Shown: positions 1-6,730, numbered from the stretch's first letter. The stretch: DNA of 15,017 nt from an uncultured Lacticaseibacillus sp. (GCA_934293835.1 CAKQZO010000028.1:1-15017), one strand, 5' to 3'. The notes: generated from the sequence alone by a model not told the origin. Made by a program: numbers and translations.

Positions 1-415
1 GAGCCACGCTAACATCGGTGGTATCAAGATTTCTGAATGGGTTAAGGCCCATCCTGAAGTCGACGAATCCAAGCTGGTCGACATGTTCGAAAATGTTCGT
101 GACGCTGCTTACGAGATCATCAAGCTTAAGGGTGCGACCTTCTACGGGATCGCGACTGCTTTGGCACGGATCTCCAAAGCGATTCTCAGTGACGAAAACG
201 CGGTTCTGCCGCTGTCCGTTTACATGGAAGGCCAATATGGTCAAAACGACATCTACATCGGTAGCCCTGCCGTGATCAACCGTAACGGGATCCAAAACAT
301 CCTTGAAATTCCGCTGACCGACCATGAACAAGAATCCATGGACAAGTCTGCTAAGCAGCTCAAGGAAATCATCACCAACGCTTTTGCTGAAGCTGACATC
401 GAAACGCGTCAGTAA
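1..415 (+). CDS. ldh: L-lactate dehydrogenase, C-terminal part (5' end outside window)
   Basis: Reduces pyruvate to L-lactate with NADH in the cytoplasm, the last step of homolactic fermentation. The reading frame is open from base 2 (base 1 is the last base of the preceding codon) and gives 137 residues before TAA at 413-415. It starts SHANIGGIKISEWVKAHPE and contains KGATFYGIATALARI, followed by YIGSPAVINRNGIQNILEIPL, the usual C-terminal catalytic-domain sequence of Lactobacillus allosteric L-LDH. The ending DIETRQ matches, from memory, the L. casei enzyme. The NAD-binding domain and the catalytic His lie upstream and are not visible. A strong terminator follows directly, so ldh appears to end its transcription unit here. 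Codon use is GC-rich and regular, as expected for a highly expressed gene. Confidence 0.96.
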   Translation, partial: SHANIGGIKISEWVKAHPEVDESKLVDMFENVRDAAYEIIKLKGATFYGIATALARISKAILSDENAVLPLSVYMEGQYGQNDIYIGSPAVINRNGIQNILEIPLTDHEQESMDKSAKQLKEIITNAFAEADIETRQ

Positions 416-430
416 TTCACAGCGTGATCA

Positions 431-463
431 AAACGCCGCTCGCACCCGCGGGCGGCGTTTTTT
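431..463 (+). terminator. Rho-independent terminator of ldh
   Basis: The arms 431-443 and 448-460 pair as a 13-bp stem with one G-T wobble and an ACCC loop. Six T (458-463) follow. It lies 16 bases after the ldh stop codon. Confidence 0.95.
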
Positions 464-485
464 GTCTGCCATCAACCACACAGTG

Positions 486-494
486 TGCTATAAT
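486..494 (+). promoter_or_regulatory. Extended -10 promoter of the TMEM175-family gene
   Basis: TG (486-487), one base, then a perfect TATAAT (489-494). No good -35 is seen at the normal distance; TTGTCT at 462-467 is too far away (21 bases). Transcription would begin near 500, giving a leader of about 20 bases that holds only the ribosome binding site. Confidence 0.65.
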
Positions 495-520
495 TACCGC
501 TACTTATTGGAGGTAGTTAA

Positions 521-1108
521 ATGAATCATTCCCGTGTTGAGGCGTTCACCGATGCCGTGGTCGCGATCATCATGACGATCATGGTGTTAGAGTTCAAAGC
601 GCCAGCATCCCCACGCTTGACCGCGATCTTGGCCGATGTCCCGTATCTGTTCGCTTATCTGGTCAGCTTCTTGTTCATCGGCGTGGCCTGGTATAACCAT
701 CATTATATGTTCGCGCTTGCCAAGCGCATCTCCAAGCGTGTCTATTGGGTCAACAACTTCTGGCTGTTGACGATGTCGTTATTGCCTGTGGCGACCGCCT
801 GGGCCGGCGAATACTTGGCCGCACGCGGCCCGGAGTTCTTCTATCTCGTCGTCTTCTTCGCCTGGAGCGTCGCGTATTGGCTGCTGACCCGCGCTTTGAT
901 CGCAGACCATCGCGGCACGCCGGTGGCGGCCCAGCTTCAAAAGATGCCACCCTATCGCTTCATGAATAGCTGGCAGCTACCGACGTTCACCATCGTGCTT
1001 GCGGTGGCGGTTTACTTCTTTCCCCCGGCATGTCTGATCGCCACCTTGATCGAATTGATCTATATGGCGCTGCACACGAACGCCGACTCCGACCAGGTCG
1101 CGGCTTGA
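521..1108 (+). CDS. TMEM175-family (DUF1211) potassium channel protein
   Basis: Integral membrane protein of 195 residues, the normal size for bacterial TMEM175 proteins, which form tetrameric K+-selective channels with six helices per subunit. The family signature RxxxFSD appears at the N-terminus as RVEAFTD (residues 5-11) with Thr in place of Ser, and runs directly into helix 1 (IIMTIMVLEF). Further hydrophobic segments are at about 40-60, 76-95, 106-126 and 151-184; the last is long enough for two helices. The start is ATG 521, with GGAGG at 509-513 and its own extended -10 promoter. The next gene encodes a CbpA-type c-di-AMP-binding protein, and c-di-AMP is the main regulator of K+ uptake in Firmicutes. 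A functional link is therefore plausible but inferred. Channel activity has been shown for other members of the family only. Confidence 0.85.
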   Translation: MNHSRVEAFTDAVVAIIMTIMVLEFKAPASPRLTAILADVPYLFAYLVSFLFIGVAWYNHHYMFALAKRISKRVYWVNNFWLLTMSLLPVATAWAGEYLAARGPEFFYLVVFFAWSVAYWLLTRALIADHRGTPVAAQLQKMPPYRFMNSWQLPTFTIVLAVAVYFFPPACLIATLIELIYMALHTNADSDQVAA

Positions 1109-1135
1109 CGCCCCCGCTTTTCCCGCTCGTCTCGC

Positions 1136-1163
1136 TTGTCTCAAGGCATGGGTGTGGTATGAT
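1136..1163 (+). promoter_or_regulatory. Promoter of the CBS-domain gene
   Basis: TTGTCT (1136-1141), a 16-base spacer and TATGAT (1158-1163), with TG at 1155-1156 forming an extended -10. Transcription would begin near 1170. No terminator is seen after the TMEM175 gene, so read-through is also possible. Confidence 0.6.
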
Positions 1164-1219
1164 TATCATTAGAATATTTTCATCTTAAGCGACTGGTTTA
1201 TTAATCATGGAGGTTGGAT

Positions 1220-1888
1220 ATGTTAATTAAGTCCCTGGTACTCAAGAAGGAATTCCTGACGACCGTCAAAGAGACTGTCACCTTGGCGGAAGCCCTCAAG
1301 GTTCTAGAAGATTCGGGCTTTCGGTGCGTCCCCATCCTAGACGAAAGCGGCCAGATCTTCCGCGGCAACGTCTACAAGATGCATATCTACCGGCACAAGT
1401 CTCAAGGTGGTGATATGAGCCTACCTGTCACCTATTTGCTGAAAAACGCTACGAAGACCATTCCGTTCAACGCGCCTTTCTTCAAGGTCTTCTTCAACAT
1501 CAAAGACCTGCCGTACATTGCTGTGCTCGATGAAAATGCGAACTTCTACGGCATCTTGACGCATGCGTCGCTACTGGCCATGCTCAGCGAGTCTTGGCAC
1601 ATCGATGTCGGCTCCTACGTCTTGACGGTGACCTCATCAAGTGGTCCCAGCGGCCGCGGGGATCTCGCGGCCATGAGCAAGCTGCTCGCCAAATACACCG
1701 ACCTCGCCAGCGCAATCACCCTCGATGCCAAGGGCAACGAGAAATTGCGCCGCACGCTGTTCACCCTGCCGGCTGGTACCAGTGAAACAACGCTCAACAC
1801 CGTCGTCGCCAAGCTCGAGCGTAAGGGCTATCAGGTCGTCGAAATCGACGATCTCCAGTCCGGCCTACCGCTGAGAAGCGACGAATAA
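1220..1888 (+). CDS. cbpA: CBS-domain protein with C-terminal ACT-like domain, CbpA-type c-di-AMP-binding protein
   Basis: Soluble protein of 222 residues. Residues 1-130 form a CBS pair: repeat one has TLAEALKVLEDSGFRCVPIL, and repeat two has TIPFNAPFFKVFFNIKDLPYIAVLDE then NFYGILTHASLL. Residues about 138-212 (SYVLTVTSSSG to GYQVVEIDD) read as a beta-alpha-beta ACT-like domain. This layout is that of the Listeria CbpA family, which binds cyclic di-AMP and takes part in K+, (p)ppGpp and osmotic control; the downstream partner in lactobacilli is not known to me. ATG 1220 is preferred because GGAGG (1209-1213) lies six bases upstream. The in-frame TTG at 1214 directly abuts that site and is unlikely to be used. 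It sits next to a K+ channel gene, which fits c-di-AMP physiology. The symbol is given by family resemblance, and ligand binding is inferred. Confidence 0.75.
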   Translation: MLIKSLVLKKEFLTTVKETVTLAEALKVLEDSGFRCVPILDESGQIFRGNVYKMHIYRHKSQGGDMSLPVTYLLKNATKTIPFNAPFFKVFFNIKDLPYIAVLDENANFYGILTHASLLAMLSESWHIDVGSYVLTVTSSSGPSGRGDLAAMSKLLAKYTDLASAITLDAKGNEKLRRTLFTLPAGTSETTLNTVVAKLERKGYQVVEIDDLQSGLPLRSDE

Positions 1889-1894
1889 TACCAC

Positions 1895-1944
1895 GAACGC
1901 CCCCGATGCGACCTAGAGAATTCTAGGTCGCATCGGGGGCGTTC
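1895..1944. terminator. Convergent-region terminator, 23-bp perfect hairpin
   Basis: Arms 1895-1917 and 1922-1944 are perfectly complementary over 23 bp with a four-base loop (GAAT). It lies six bases after the CBS-gene stop and 26 bases beyond the end of queT on the opposite strand. The T-tracts are short on both sides (CTTTT after 1948 on the + strand), so termination would depend on the very stable stem. It probably serves both genes. Confidence 0.8.
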
Positions 1945-1970
1945 ATGCTTTTAATCTACCCGAATTGCTT

Positions 1971-2486
1971 TTAGGCGATCACTTGGTTGAAATGCAAGAT
2001 TCGATCCAAACCCGCCATGATCGGGGCGGTAATGGCCATAATGATGAGTTCCGACAGCATCAGGCTACCGTAGATGCCCCAGAAGGCCCCACCCATGCTG
2101 AGGTGGCTGGTCCAGACAATTTCGACGGCGATCAGGCACATCGTCAGCGTCATCACGATCACGTTCAGCCCCATCTTCAGCCACAGGTTCGGCAACTTCG
2201 GCGCCAGCCAGGCGACAAGCACCAAACCAAGCAGACTTTGGCCGCCACCGAACACGACATCGAGCCAGCCCATCGAGCTGAACAGTGCGTTAAACACGAC
2301 GACCCCCAGCACGACACCAACCACATACTTGCGTGAGAACACGACCAAGTGGTTGAGCCCTTCAGAGATTCGAAACTGAATCGCCCCGCTGGCGAGATTG
2401 AAGACCCCAGGGACGACGGACAAAACGACGTATAAGGCCGCGATCAAGGCGCTGACGACCAGCGTCTTGGTACGAGATTGTTGCAT
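1971..2486 (-). CDS. queT: QueT-type queuosine precursor ECF transporter, substrate-binding S component
   Basis: Membrane protein of 171 residues of the QueT family: the S component of an energy-coupling factor (ECF) transporter that takes up queuosine precursors such as preQ1, working with a shared EcfA/A'/T module encoded elsewhere. About five or six hydrophobic helices are visible. The N-terminus TKTLVVSALIAALYVVLSVV, followed by ASGAIQFRISEGLNHLVVF, is typical of the family. The start is ATG at 2486-2484, with AGGAGG (2499-2494) seven bases upstream. An in-frame ATG at 2594 is rejected because the extension lies in the mazF terminator, the promoter and the leader. The leader matches a preQ1-I riboswitch, which independently supports the substrate. 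The gene has its own promoter after the mazF terminator and converges on the CBS gene. Confidence 0.92.
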   Translation of the reverse strand: MQQSRTKTLVVSALIAALYVVLSVVPGVFNLASGAIQFRISEGLNHLVVFSRKYVVGVVLGVVVFNALFSSMGWLDVVFGGGQSLLGLVLVAWLAPKLPNLWLKMGLNVIVMTLTMCLIAVEIVWTSHLSMGGAFWGIYGSLMLSELIIMAITAPIMAGLDRILHFNQVIA

Positions 2487-2493
2487 ATGAATG

Positions 2494-2533
2494 CCTCCTA
2501 GTTTTTTTTCGTGGGATGGATTGCGAACCACGG
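2494..2533 (-). promoter_or_regulatory. preQ1-I type riboswitch in the queT leader
   Basis: Read on the - strand: P1 is CGTGG (2532-2528) pairing with CCACG (2514-2510) around a 13-base loop that begins TTCGC and contains TCC (2520-2518). Then come eight A (2509-2502) and CTAGGAGG (2501-2494). This is the class I preQ1 pattern of a small H-type pseudoknot with an A-rich tail. Loop TCC can pair with GGA inside the Shine-Dalgarno AGGAGG, so ligand binding would hide the site and lower QueT translation. The match was made by eye to the known pattern and no covariance model was run. Confidence 0.85.
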
Positions 2534-2539
2534 TTGCTA

Positions 2540-2548
2540 AGTATACCA
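2540..2548 (-). promoter_or_regulatory. Extended -10 promoter of queT
   Basis: TGG (2548-2546) followed by TATACT (2545-2540) on the - strand; only a poor -35 (TTTCTT-like) lies upstream. Transcription would begin near 2533, exactly at the 5' side of riboswitch stem P1. Confidence 0.7.
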
Positions 2549-2565
2549 GAAAATCTGCCCCAAAG

Positions 2566-2590
2566 AAAAAAACGGCTAGTCGCCTAGCCG
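2566..2590 (-). terminator. Terminator of mazEF
   Basis: On the - strand a 7-bp perfect stem (2590-2584 with 2579-2573) and a four-base loop are followed by seven T (2572-2566). The 5' arm overlaps the mazF stop codon. Confidence 0.92.
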
Positions 2591-2946
2591 CCAATTGGTT
2601 TAAGGCCGATCGATACCGATAAGGCCCGATCGACTTCGATCATTCTGGTGTGATCTAATTCTGCGATTTTATCACTGAGGCGCTGCTTGTCGATCGTGCG
2701 GATCTGTTCCAACAAGACGACGCTGTCGCGCTGGATACCATCGCGTCCCGCACGCAAGCCAACATGGGTTGGCATCTTCGGCTTGTCGATCTTGCTGGTG
2801 ATCGCGGCGACGATCACGGTCGGGCTGTAGTGATTGCCAACATTGTTTTGAATCACCAAGACCGGACGCATCCCGCCTTGTTCCGAGCCGACCACGGGTG
2901 AAAGGTCGGCAAAAAAGATGTCACCACGTTTAATCGTCAGAGCCAT
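2584..2946 (-). CDS. mazF: MazF/PemK family mRNA interferase toxin (EndoA)
   Basis: Ribosome-independent endoribonuclease toxin of a type II toxin-antitoxin system; the Bacillus enzyme cuts mRNA at a short U-rich sequence. The protein has 120 residues, the family's usual length. Residues 4-33 carry [14 protein letters not shown] and [13 protein letters not shown]. Arg27 and Thr50 (in IVAAITSKI) sit where the catalytic Arg25 and Thr48 of B. subtilis MazF lie, so the toxin looks intact. It starts 21 bases after the mazE stop; the site AGGGG about seven bases before ATG is moderate. In lactobacilli and bacilli this pair is commonly found just downstream of alr, as here. MazE relieves toxicity and normally co-represses the operon. 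Target specificity cannot be read from the sequence. Confidence 0.95.
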   Translation of the reverse strand: MALTIKRGDIFFADLSPVVGSEQGGMRPVLVIQNNVGNHYSPTVIVAAITSKIDKPKMPTHVGLRAGRDGIQRDSVVLLEQIRTIDKQRLSDKIAELDHTRMIEVDRALSVSIGLKPIGG

Positions 2947-2967
2947 TGGCCAACCCCTAACAACGGT

Positions 2968-3216
2968 CTAACGGATCTGATCGTACGCCTCACTTTCACA
3001 GGCGATGAACTCATGGCAGATTTCGGTGTTCAAGGTCGCCATCTCCCGGTAGCCGTTCACCAGACGCTGAACTTCTGGTTCCCGATCCGCCAAGAAGTCT
3101 GCCAAAACTGTGTCGATCACATCACTCGGATCCATTACACACGTCTTGCAATAGCTATCGAGCTTCGCCCGCAGCCCTTCCGTCATACTCACCGTTAAAA
3201 ACTCTGCTTGTGCCAT
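2968..3216 (-). CDS. mazE: MazE/EndoAI-like antitoxin, ribbon-helix-helix
   Basis: Protein of 82 residues, in the size range of Gram-positive MazE antitoxins. The N-terminal part FLTVSMTEGLRAKLDSYCKTC then DPSDVIDTVLADFLAD fits a ribbon-helix-helix DNA-binding fold: one beta strand and two helices. The C-terminal part is acidic (ICHEFIACESEAYDQ) and would wrap the toxin. The start is ATG 3216-3214, with GGGAGGG ending eight bases upstream; an upstream in-frame ATG at 3243 lies before that site and within the predicted promoter region. Two Cys in KTCVMD and a third in the C-terminus are noted without a known role. Assignment rests on the fold pattern and on its place 21 bases before mazF, since antitoxin sequences vary widely. 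Confidence 0.85.
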   Translation of the reverse strand: MAQAEFLTVSMTEGLRAKLDSYCKTCVMDPSDVIDTVLADFLADREPEVQRLVNGYREMATLNTEICHEFIACESEAYDQIR

Positions 3217-3245
3217 GTCGCACCCTCCCGTGGCCGTATTCAAGA

Positions 3246-3251
3246 ATTATC
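3246..3251 (-). promoter_or_regulatory. Possible -10 of a mazEF promoter
   Basis: GATAAT (3251-3246) on the - strand, with a T-rich segment (3268-3274) in roughly the -35 zone. Transcription would begin about 25 bases before the mazE start. It is a weak match; the operon could also be read from alr. Confidence 0.4.
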
Positions 3252-3267
3252 CTACCACAGGAGAATG

Positions 3268-3290
3268 AAAAAACAACATGAAAAAATGTT
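3268..3290 (-). terminator. Possible weak terminator after alr
   Basis: On the - strand a 5-bp AT-rich stem (AACAT 3290-3286 with ATGTT 3279-3275) is followed by G and six T (3273-3268). The stem is too weak for confident termination and may allow read-through into mazEF. Confidence 0.3.
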
Positions 3291-3314
3291 ACAGCTGGCA
3301 CTCGTCCCGCCAAG

Positions 3315-4448
3315 TCATTCTAACTTGGCGACCGAAACCCGCGGCACTCGTGCCGTCAACCCACAAGCAATCTCATAATGAATCGTCTGGGCATAGTCAG
3401 CCACATCTTGAAGCGTGATAGTTTGCGTCCCGCTTTGGCCGACCAAGACCACCTGCGTCCCCGCAGGATACTCATGCGGCAGCCGGATCATGAACTGATC
3501 CATGCAGACCCGGCCTACGATCTCACACACTTGGCCATCGACTAAGACGTGAAACCCTTGCAACCGGCGCTGCCAGCCGTCAGCATAGCCCATCGGCACC
3601 GTGCCGATCCACTCATCTTCTTTGGCGTGATAAGTCGCCCCATAAGAGATCGCCGCGCCTTTTTCGATTTTCTTAACGAAGCTCAGTGCGGACACCACAC
3701 TCATCGCCGGCTCAAGTGGATACGGCTCAACCAACGCCCGACCGGAAGGATTCAGCCCGTACATAGTGATCCCGAAGCGAATCATGTCTGAATGCGTCGC
3801 CTTATGCCACATGCTTGTGGCGGAATTGGCCACATGCACATAGCGCGGCCGCATCGGTAATGCTGTCAGCATCGCGTTGAAGCGCGCGCTCTGGGCCTCA
3901 AAATAGGCGGTATCAGCTTCGTCAGCCGTGGCAAAATGCGTGAAGATCCCGGTGACGGTCAGATGGGCCGCCTGCTGGGCATAATCTGCGGCAACCTTAA
4001 TTGTTTCCGGTTGCCGAAAGCCGATACGCCCCATACCAGAATCGACGGCAAGATGGATATGTAGCGTCGGGGCGTTGGCGGCCTGCAAGGCGGCCTCTGC
4101 TTGCTGTAACCAGGCTAGGTCGCCTACAGGCAACGCGATGTGTTGCACCGCCGCCAACGGCGCCAGCGTCGGCGGCACGATGCCCAACACCAAGATCGGT
4201 TGCGTGAAGTGGGCCGCCCGTAGCGCCAACGCTTCTTCGAGGACCGCCACACAAAACCCGCTTGCACCGGTCTGAGCGGCCACGCGGGCGACGCGCAGCA
4301 GGCCGTGCCCATACGCGTCAGCCTTCACGACCGCAAACAAGCAGGTCTTAGGTGCGGCCTGGGCCAATGCGTGTTGGATATTGTGTGCGATCGCCTGCTC
4401 CGAAACCAAGACCTTCGTCGGCCGAAGCGTTGCTGTCACCATTGTCAT
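3315..4448 (-). CDS. alr: Alanine racemase
   Basis: PLP-dependent enzyme converting L-alanine to D-alanine for peptidoglycan and teichoic acid D-alanylation; cytoplasmic. It has 377 residues, the normal length. The PLP lysine is K42 in AVVKADAYGHG. VDSGMGRIGF lies at 136-145. The second catalytic residue is Tyr269 in AISYGATY, and GRVCMDQFM at 313-321 is the conserved C-terminal domain motif. Its ATG overlaps the acpS stop as ATGA, with GGAGGT just upstream, so the two are translationally coupled. A second in-frame ATG two codons later is less well placed. The D-Ala product feeds the D-Ala-D-Ala added by MurF, whose gene lies on the same strand 2.3 kb upstream. No active-site loss is seen. 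Confidence 0.97.
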   Translation of the reverse strand: MTMVTATLRPTKVLVSEQAIAHNIQHALAQAAPKTCLFAVVKADAYGHGLLRVARVAAQTGASGFCVAVLEEALALRAAHFTQPILVLGIVPPTLAPLAAVQHIALPVGDLAWLQQAEAALQAANAPTLHIHLAVDSGMGRIGFRQPETIKVAADYAQQAAHLTVTGIFTHFATADEADTAYFEAQSARFNAMLTALPMRPRYVHVANSATSMWHKATHSDMIRFGITMYGLNPSGRALVEPYPLEPAMSVVSALSFVKKIEKGAAISYGATYHAKEDEWIGTVPMGYADGWQRRLQGFHVLVDGQVCEIVGRVCMDQFMIRLPHEYPAGTQVVLVGQSGTQTITLQDVADYAQTIHYEIACGLTARVPRVSVAKLE

Positions 4449-4801
4449 GGGGCTACCTCCAAAATTACTTCTGTCATTACCAGTTCGTCAGTATGTGATA
4501 TCGAAACAAACGCGTTGCCGGCGTATGGATGCTTGGTGATCACAGGCTTGCCGGCAACGTCATTGAGACACTCGACATCGTGAAGATTCACCGGTCCCAG
4601 ACCCGTCCCGTACGCTTTGGCATACGCTTCTTTAAGCGAGAAGCGCCCGGCAAGAAATTCCGCGGCACGGATGCCCGTCAGCCGTGAAAACGCAGCGAGC
4701 TCGTCTGCAGTCAAGACCTTCTTGGCAAAATGGACATTCTTCGTCTGTGCGGCAACGATCCGCGAGATTTGGGTCAGATCGACTCCGATACCATAAATCA
4801 T
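4445..4801 (-). CDS. acpS: Holo-[acyl-carrier-protein] synthase
   Basis: Transfers 4'-phosphopantetheine from CoA to apo-ACP, activating fatty-acid synthesis. It has 118 residues, typical of the trimeric AcpS group. MIYGIGVDLTQISRI carries the Mg-binding Asp8, and AGRFSLKEAYAKAYGTG carries Glu58. SISHTDELVMTEVIL is the C-terminal strand motif. The start is ATG 4801-4799, with GGAGGG six bases upstream. It is the first gene of the acpS-alr unit, with a TATAAT promoter about 40 bases upstream and a 4-base overlap with alr. The pairing of acpS and alr is conserved in lactobacilli and bacilli. Confidence 0.96.
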   Translation of the reverse strand: MIYGIGVDLTQISRIVAAQTKNVHFAKKVLTADELAAFSRLTGIRAAEFLAGRFSLKEAYAKAYGTGLGPVNLHDVECLNDVAGKPVITKHPYAGNAFVSISHTDELVMTEVILEVAP

Positions 4802-4839
4802 TGCGCGCCCTCCTTAATTTGGCTTAATCACATTTTACC

Positions 4840-4845
4840 ATTATA
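4840..4845 (-). promoter_or_regulatory. -10 box of the acpS-alr promoter
   Basis: Perfect TATAAT (4845-4840) on the - strand, 39 bases before acpS and after the cshA terminator. The -35 is poor (CGTCAG-like at about 17 bases). Confidence 0.6.
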
Positions 4846-4924
4846 GTCCCAAAACACCTCATCTGACGCATGCGCTACGTGAAAACTCATCATGTAAACG
4901 TGAATCTGCAGTCATTCTCACCCC

Positions 4925-4970
4925 AAAAAAGCACCACCGGCGCGTCTTCTAAGACGTGTCAGTGGTGCTT
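4925..4970 (-). terminator. Terminator of cshA
   Basis: On the - strand AAGCACCAC (4970-4962) pairs with GTGGTGCTT (4937-4929), and a second small hairpin with a 5-bp stem lies between the arms. Six T (4930-4925) follow. It begins six bases after the cshA stop. Confidence 0.9.
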
Positions 4971-4975
4971 GGCGA

Positions 4976-6511
4976 TTAGTCTTTATGCGTGTTCGTGTAG
5001 CTACGCTTACTCGAGCGTTCGTTGCTGCGCTTCCCATCGCGGCGATTGCGATCATACGGCCGCTTTTCGCCATCGCGATGCCCACGGTAGCCACCACCGT
5101 TACGGTGATCACTGTTGGAACGATGGCCGCCTTTGTAGCCGCCACGGTAGTTCCCGCGACCGCCGCCATGACCGCCACGCCCACCGCGGTTAGGCAATGG
5201 CCGCTCTGGCGTGATCTTGACCGGCACGCTGGAGGCATCATCAGGCGATACCGCCTTGAGATATGCCGATACCAGTTGTAATGGGGTGTATTCTTCCAAC
5301 AGACTTTCGGCCATCGGTTCATACTTCTCGGTATCGCCAGATTCGACCTGGTCTTTGATGTTCTGTAAGCCCGTCGAGATCTGCCCCAAGAAGGCTTCTT
5401 GAGCTGTCGGTGGCTTGAGAGGCATCATCCGCTTCTTGGTGAGGTCTTCGATCGTCCGCAAGTAGCCCATTTCATTCGGCACAACGAAGGTCACAGAGAC
5501 CCCGGACTTCCCGGCCCGGCCGGTACGGCCGATCCGGTGAACATAAGAGTCTGGGTCTTGCGGGATATCATAGTTGTACACATGGGTGACATTGTTGATG
5601 TCCAGCCCACGCGCAGCAACGTCTGTGGCAACCAAGAAGTCCAGCTCCCCGGCCTTGAATTGACGCAAAACGCTCATCCGCTTTTGCTGCGTCAAATCGC
5701 CATGAATCCCTTCGGCTTTATAGCCGCGCGCCTTCAAACCACGCGTCAGTTCATCAACGCGGCGCTTAGTCCGGCCGAAGATCAACGCCAGATCCGGTGC
5801 TTGGACATCGAACAACCGCGTCATGATGTCGAACTTCTCATAGTCCTTGGAGCGGACATAGTATTGATCGACCGTGTCGGCGGTCAGCTCTTTGGATTTG
5901 ATCTGCACCGTCACTGGGTCGTGCATGAAGGTCGTGGTCAACCGCATGATCGGCGCCGGCATCGTCGCAGAAAACAGCAACGTCTGCCGCGTCTCAGGCG
6001 CAGTTTTAACGATGCTTTCGATGTCATCGATGAAGCCCATATCAAGCATTTCATCCGCTTCATCGAGCACCAGCGTCTTCAAGCCACCAAGCTTCAAGGT
6101 GTGGCGGTTAATGTGATCAAGCAAACGACCCGGGGTTCCGACCACGATCTGTGGATGGTCGCTGAGTTGCTTGATCTGGCGACGAATATCCGCCCCGCCG
6201 TATACTGCGGTGACCTTGATCTTCTTGTCGCGTCCTAACTTGTAAAGCTCTTCTTGGGTCTGAATCGCCAATTCCCGCGTCGGTGAAATCACCAACGTCT
6301 GGACGTCACGATCTGCTTTATCAATCGCCTGCAATACTGGCAATCCGAACGCAGCCGTCTTACCGGTACCGGTCTGCGCTTGGCCGATCACATCTTTACC
6401 TTCCAAAGCCAGCGGAATAGTTTCTGCTTGAATCGGCGTCGCTTCTTCAAACCCCGCACGGGTGATGGCCTTGAGTAAATCGTGATCTAAACCTAGTTCT
6501 TTAAACTTCAA
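4976..6511 (-). CDS. cshA: DEAD-box ATP-dependent RNA helicase CshA
   Basis: Cold-shock type RNA helicase that unwinds RNA in mRNA decay (degradosome) and ribosome assembly. It has 511 residues. The helicase core runs to about residue 345 with all motifs: Q motif FEEATPIQ (21-28), Walker A AQTGTGKT (45-52), PTREL (77-81), DEAD (150-153), SAT (181-183), ATDVAARGLD (295-304) and HRIGRTGR (325-332). Residues 440-511 form a low-complexity tail rich in Arg, Gly, Asn and Tyr (NRGGRGG, NYRGGYKGG, HRNGGGYRG), an RNA-binding extension. The start codon is TTG at 6511-6509, chosen because AGGAGG (6524-6519) lies seven bases before it and MKFKELGL is the usual N-terminus; no ATG is suitably placed. It has its own promoter, a leader of about 100 bases with two small hairpins, and its own terminator. 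Confidence 0.96.
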   Translation of the reverse strand: MKFKELGLDHDLLKAITRAGFEEATPIQAETIPLALEGKDVIGQAQTGTGKTAAFGLPVLQAIDKADRDVQTLVISPTRELAIQTQEELYKLGRDKKIKVTAVYGGADIRRQIKQLSDHPQIVVGTPGRLLDHINRHTLKLGGLKTLVLDEADEMLDMGFIDDIESIVKTAPETRQTLLFSATMPAPIMRLTTTFMHDPVTVQIKSKELTADTVDQYYVRSKDYEKFDIMTRLFDVQAPDLALIFGRTKRRVDELTRGLKARGYKAEGIHGDLTQQKRMSVLRQFKAGELDFLVATDVAARGLDINNVTHVYNYDIPQDPDSYVHRIGRTGRAGKSGVSVTFVVPNEMGYLRTIEDLTKKRMMPLKPPTAQEAFLGQISTGLQNIKDQVESGDTEKYEPMAESLLEEYTPLQLVSAYLKAVSPDDASSVPVKITPERPLPNRGGRGGHGGGRGNYRGGYKGGHRSNSDHRNGGGYRGHRDGEKRPYDRNRRDGKRSNERSSKRSYTNTHKD

Positions 6512-6571
6512 ATGGTTTCCTCCTTGGAATGTGTAACACCCGATCTACAGAGCAATCCTGGAGTCTGCCTT

Positions 6572-6609
6572 GTAAATCTCGTTTACGTGACTGTTTTTTC
6601 TGAAAACAG
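6572..6609 (-). other. Two hairpins in the cshA 5' leader
   Basis: On the - strand a 7-bp stem (6609-6603 with 6597-6591) with a five-base loop is followed by a 5-bp stem (6586-6582 with 6576-6572). Both lie just downstream of the predicted transcription start. Long structured leaders are common in cold-shock genes, so they may influence mRNA stability or cold-dependent translation; this is inference. Confidence 0.45.
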
Positions 6610-6619
6610 CATCTTAAAT

Positions 6620-6648
6620 ATCTTAACATGATTACGCAACTAACACAA
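6620..6648 (-). promoter_or_regulatory. Promoter of cshA
   Basis: On the - strand TTGTGT (6648-6643), a 17-base spacer and TAAGAT (6625-6620), with TG one base before the -10 (extended). A second TAAGAT-like box lies ten bases downstream. Confidence 0.7.
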
Positions 6649-6684
6649 CGTAAGCCGATTTTCACTTCTGTAAGCATTGCGCGC

Positions 6685-6719
6685 AAAAAAACGAGGGGTT
6701 AGTCACCACCCCCTCGTTT
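6685..6719 (-). terminator. Terminator of murF
   Basis: On the - strand AAACGAGGGG (6719-6710) pairs with CCCCTCGTTT (6698-6689), giving a 10-bp perfect stem that runs into T (7 T, 6691-6685). It lies 11 bases after the murF stop. Confidence 0.93.
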
Positions 6720-6730
6720 GTGCTTTCAGA

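Noticed and set aside
1214..1219. TTG start for the CBS-domain gene
   Set aside because: It directly abuts the GGAGG site with no spacing; ATG at 1220 is correctly spaced.
2487..2594. N-terminal extension of QueT from ATG 2594
   Set aside because: It would translate through the mazF terminator, the promoter and the riboswitch; ATG 2486 has AGGAGG at seven bases.
5399..6238. 279-codon frame on the + strand opposite cshA
   Set aside because: It is the mirror of a fully conserved DEAD-box gene; no ribosome binding site or domain was seen.
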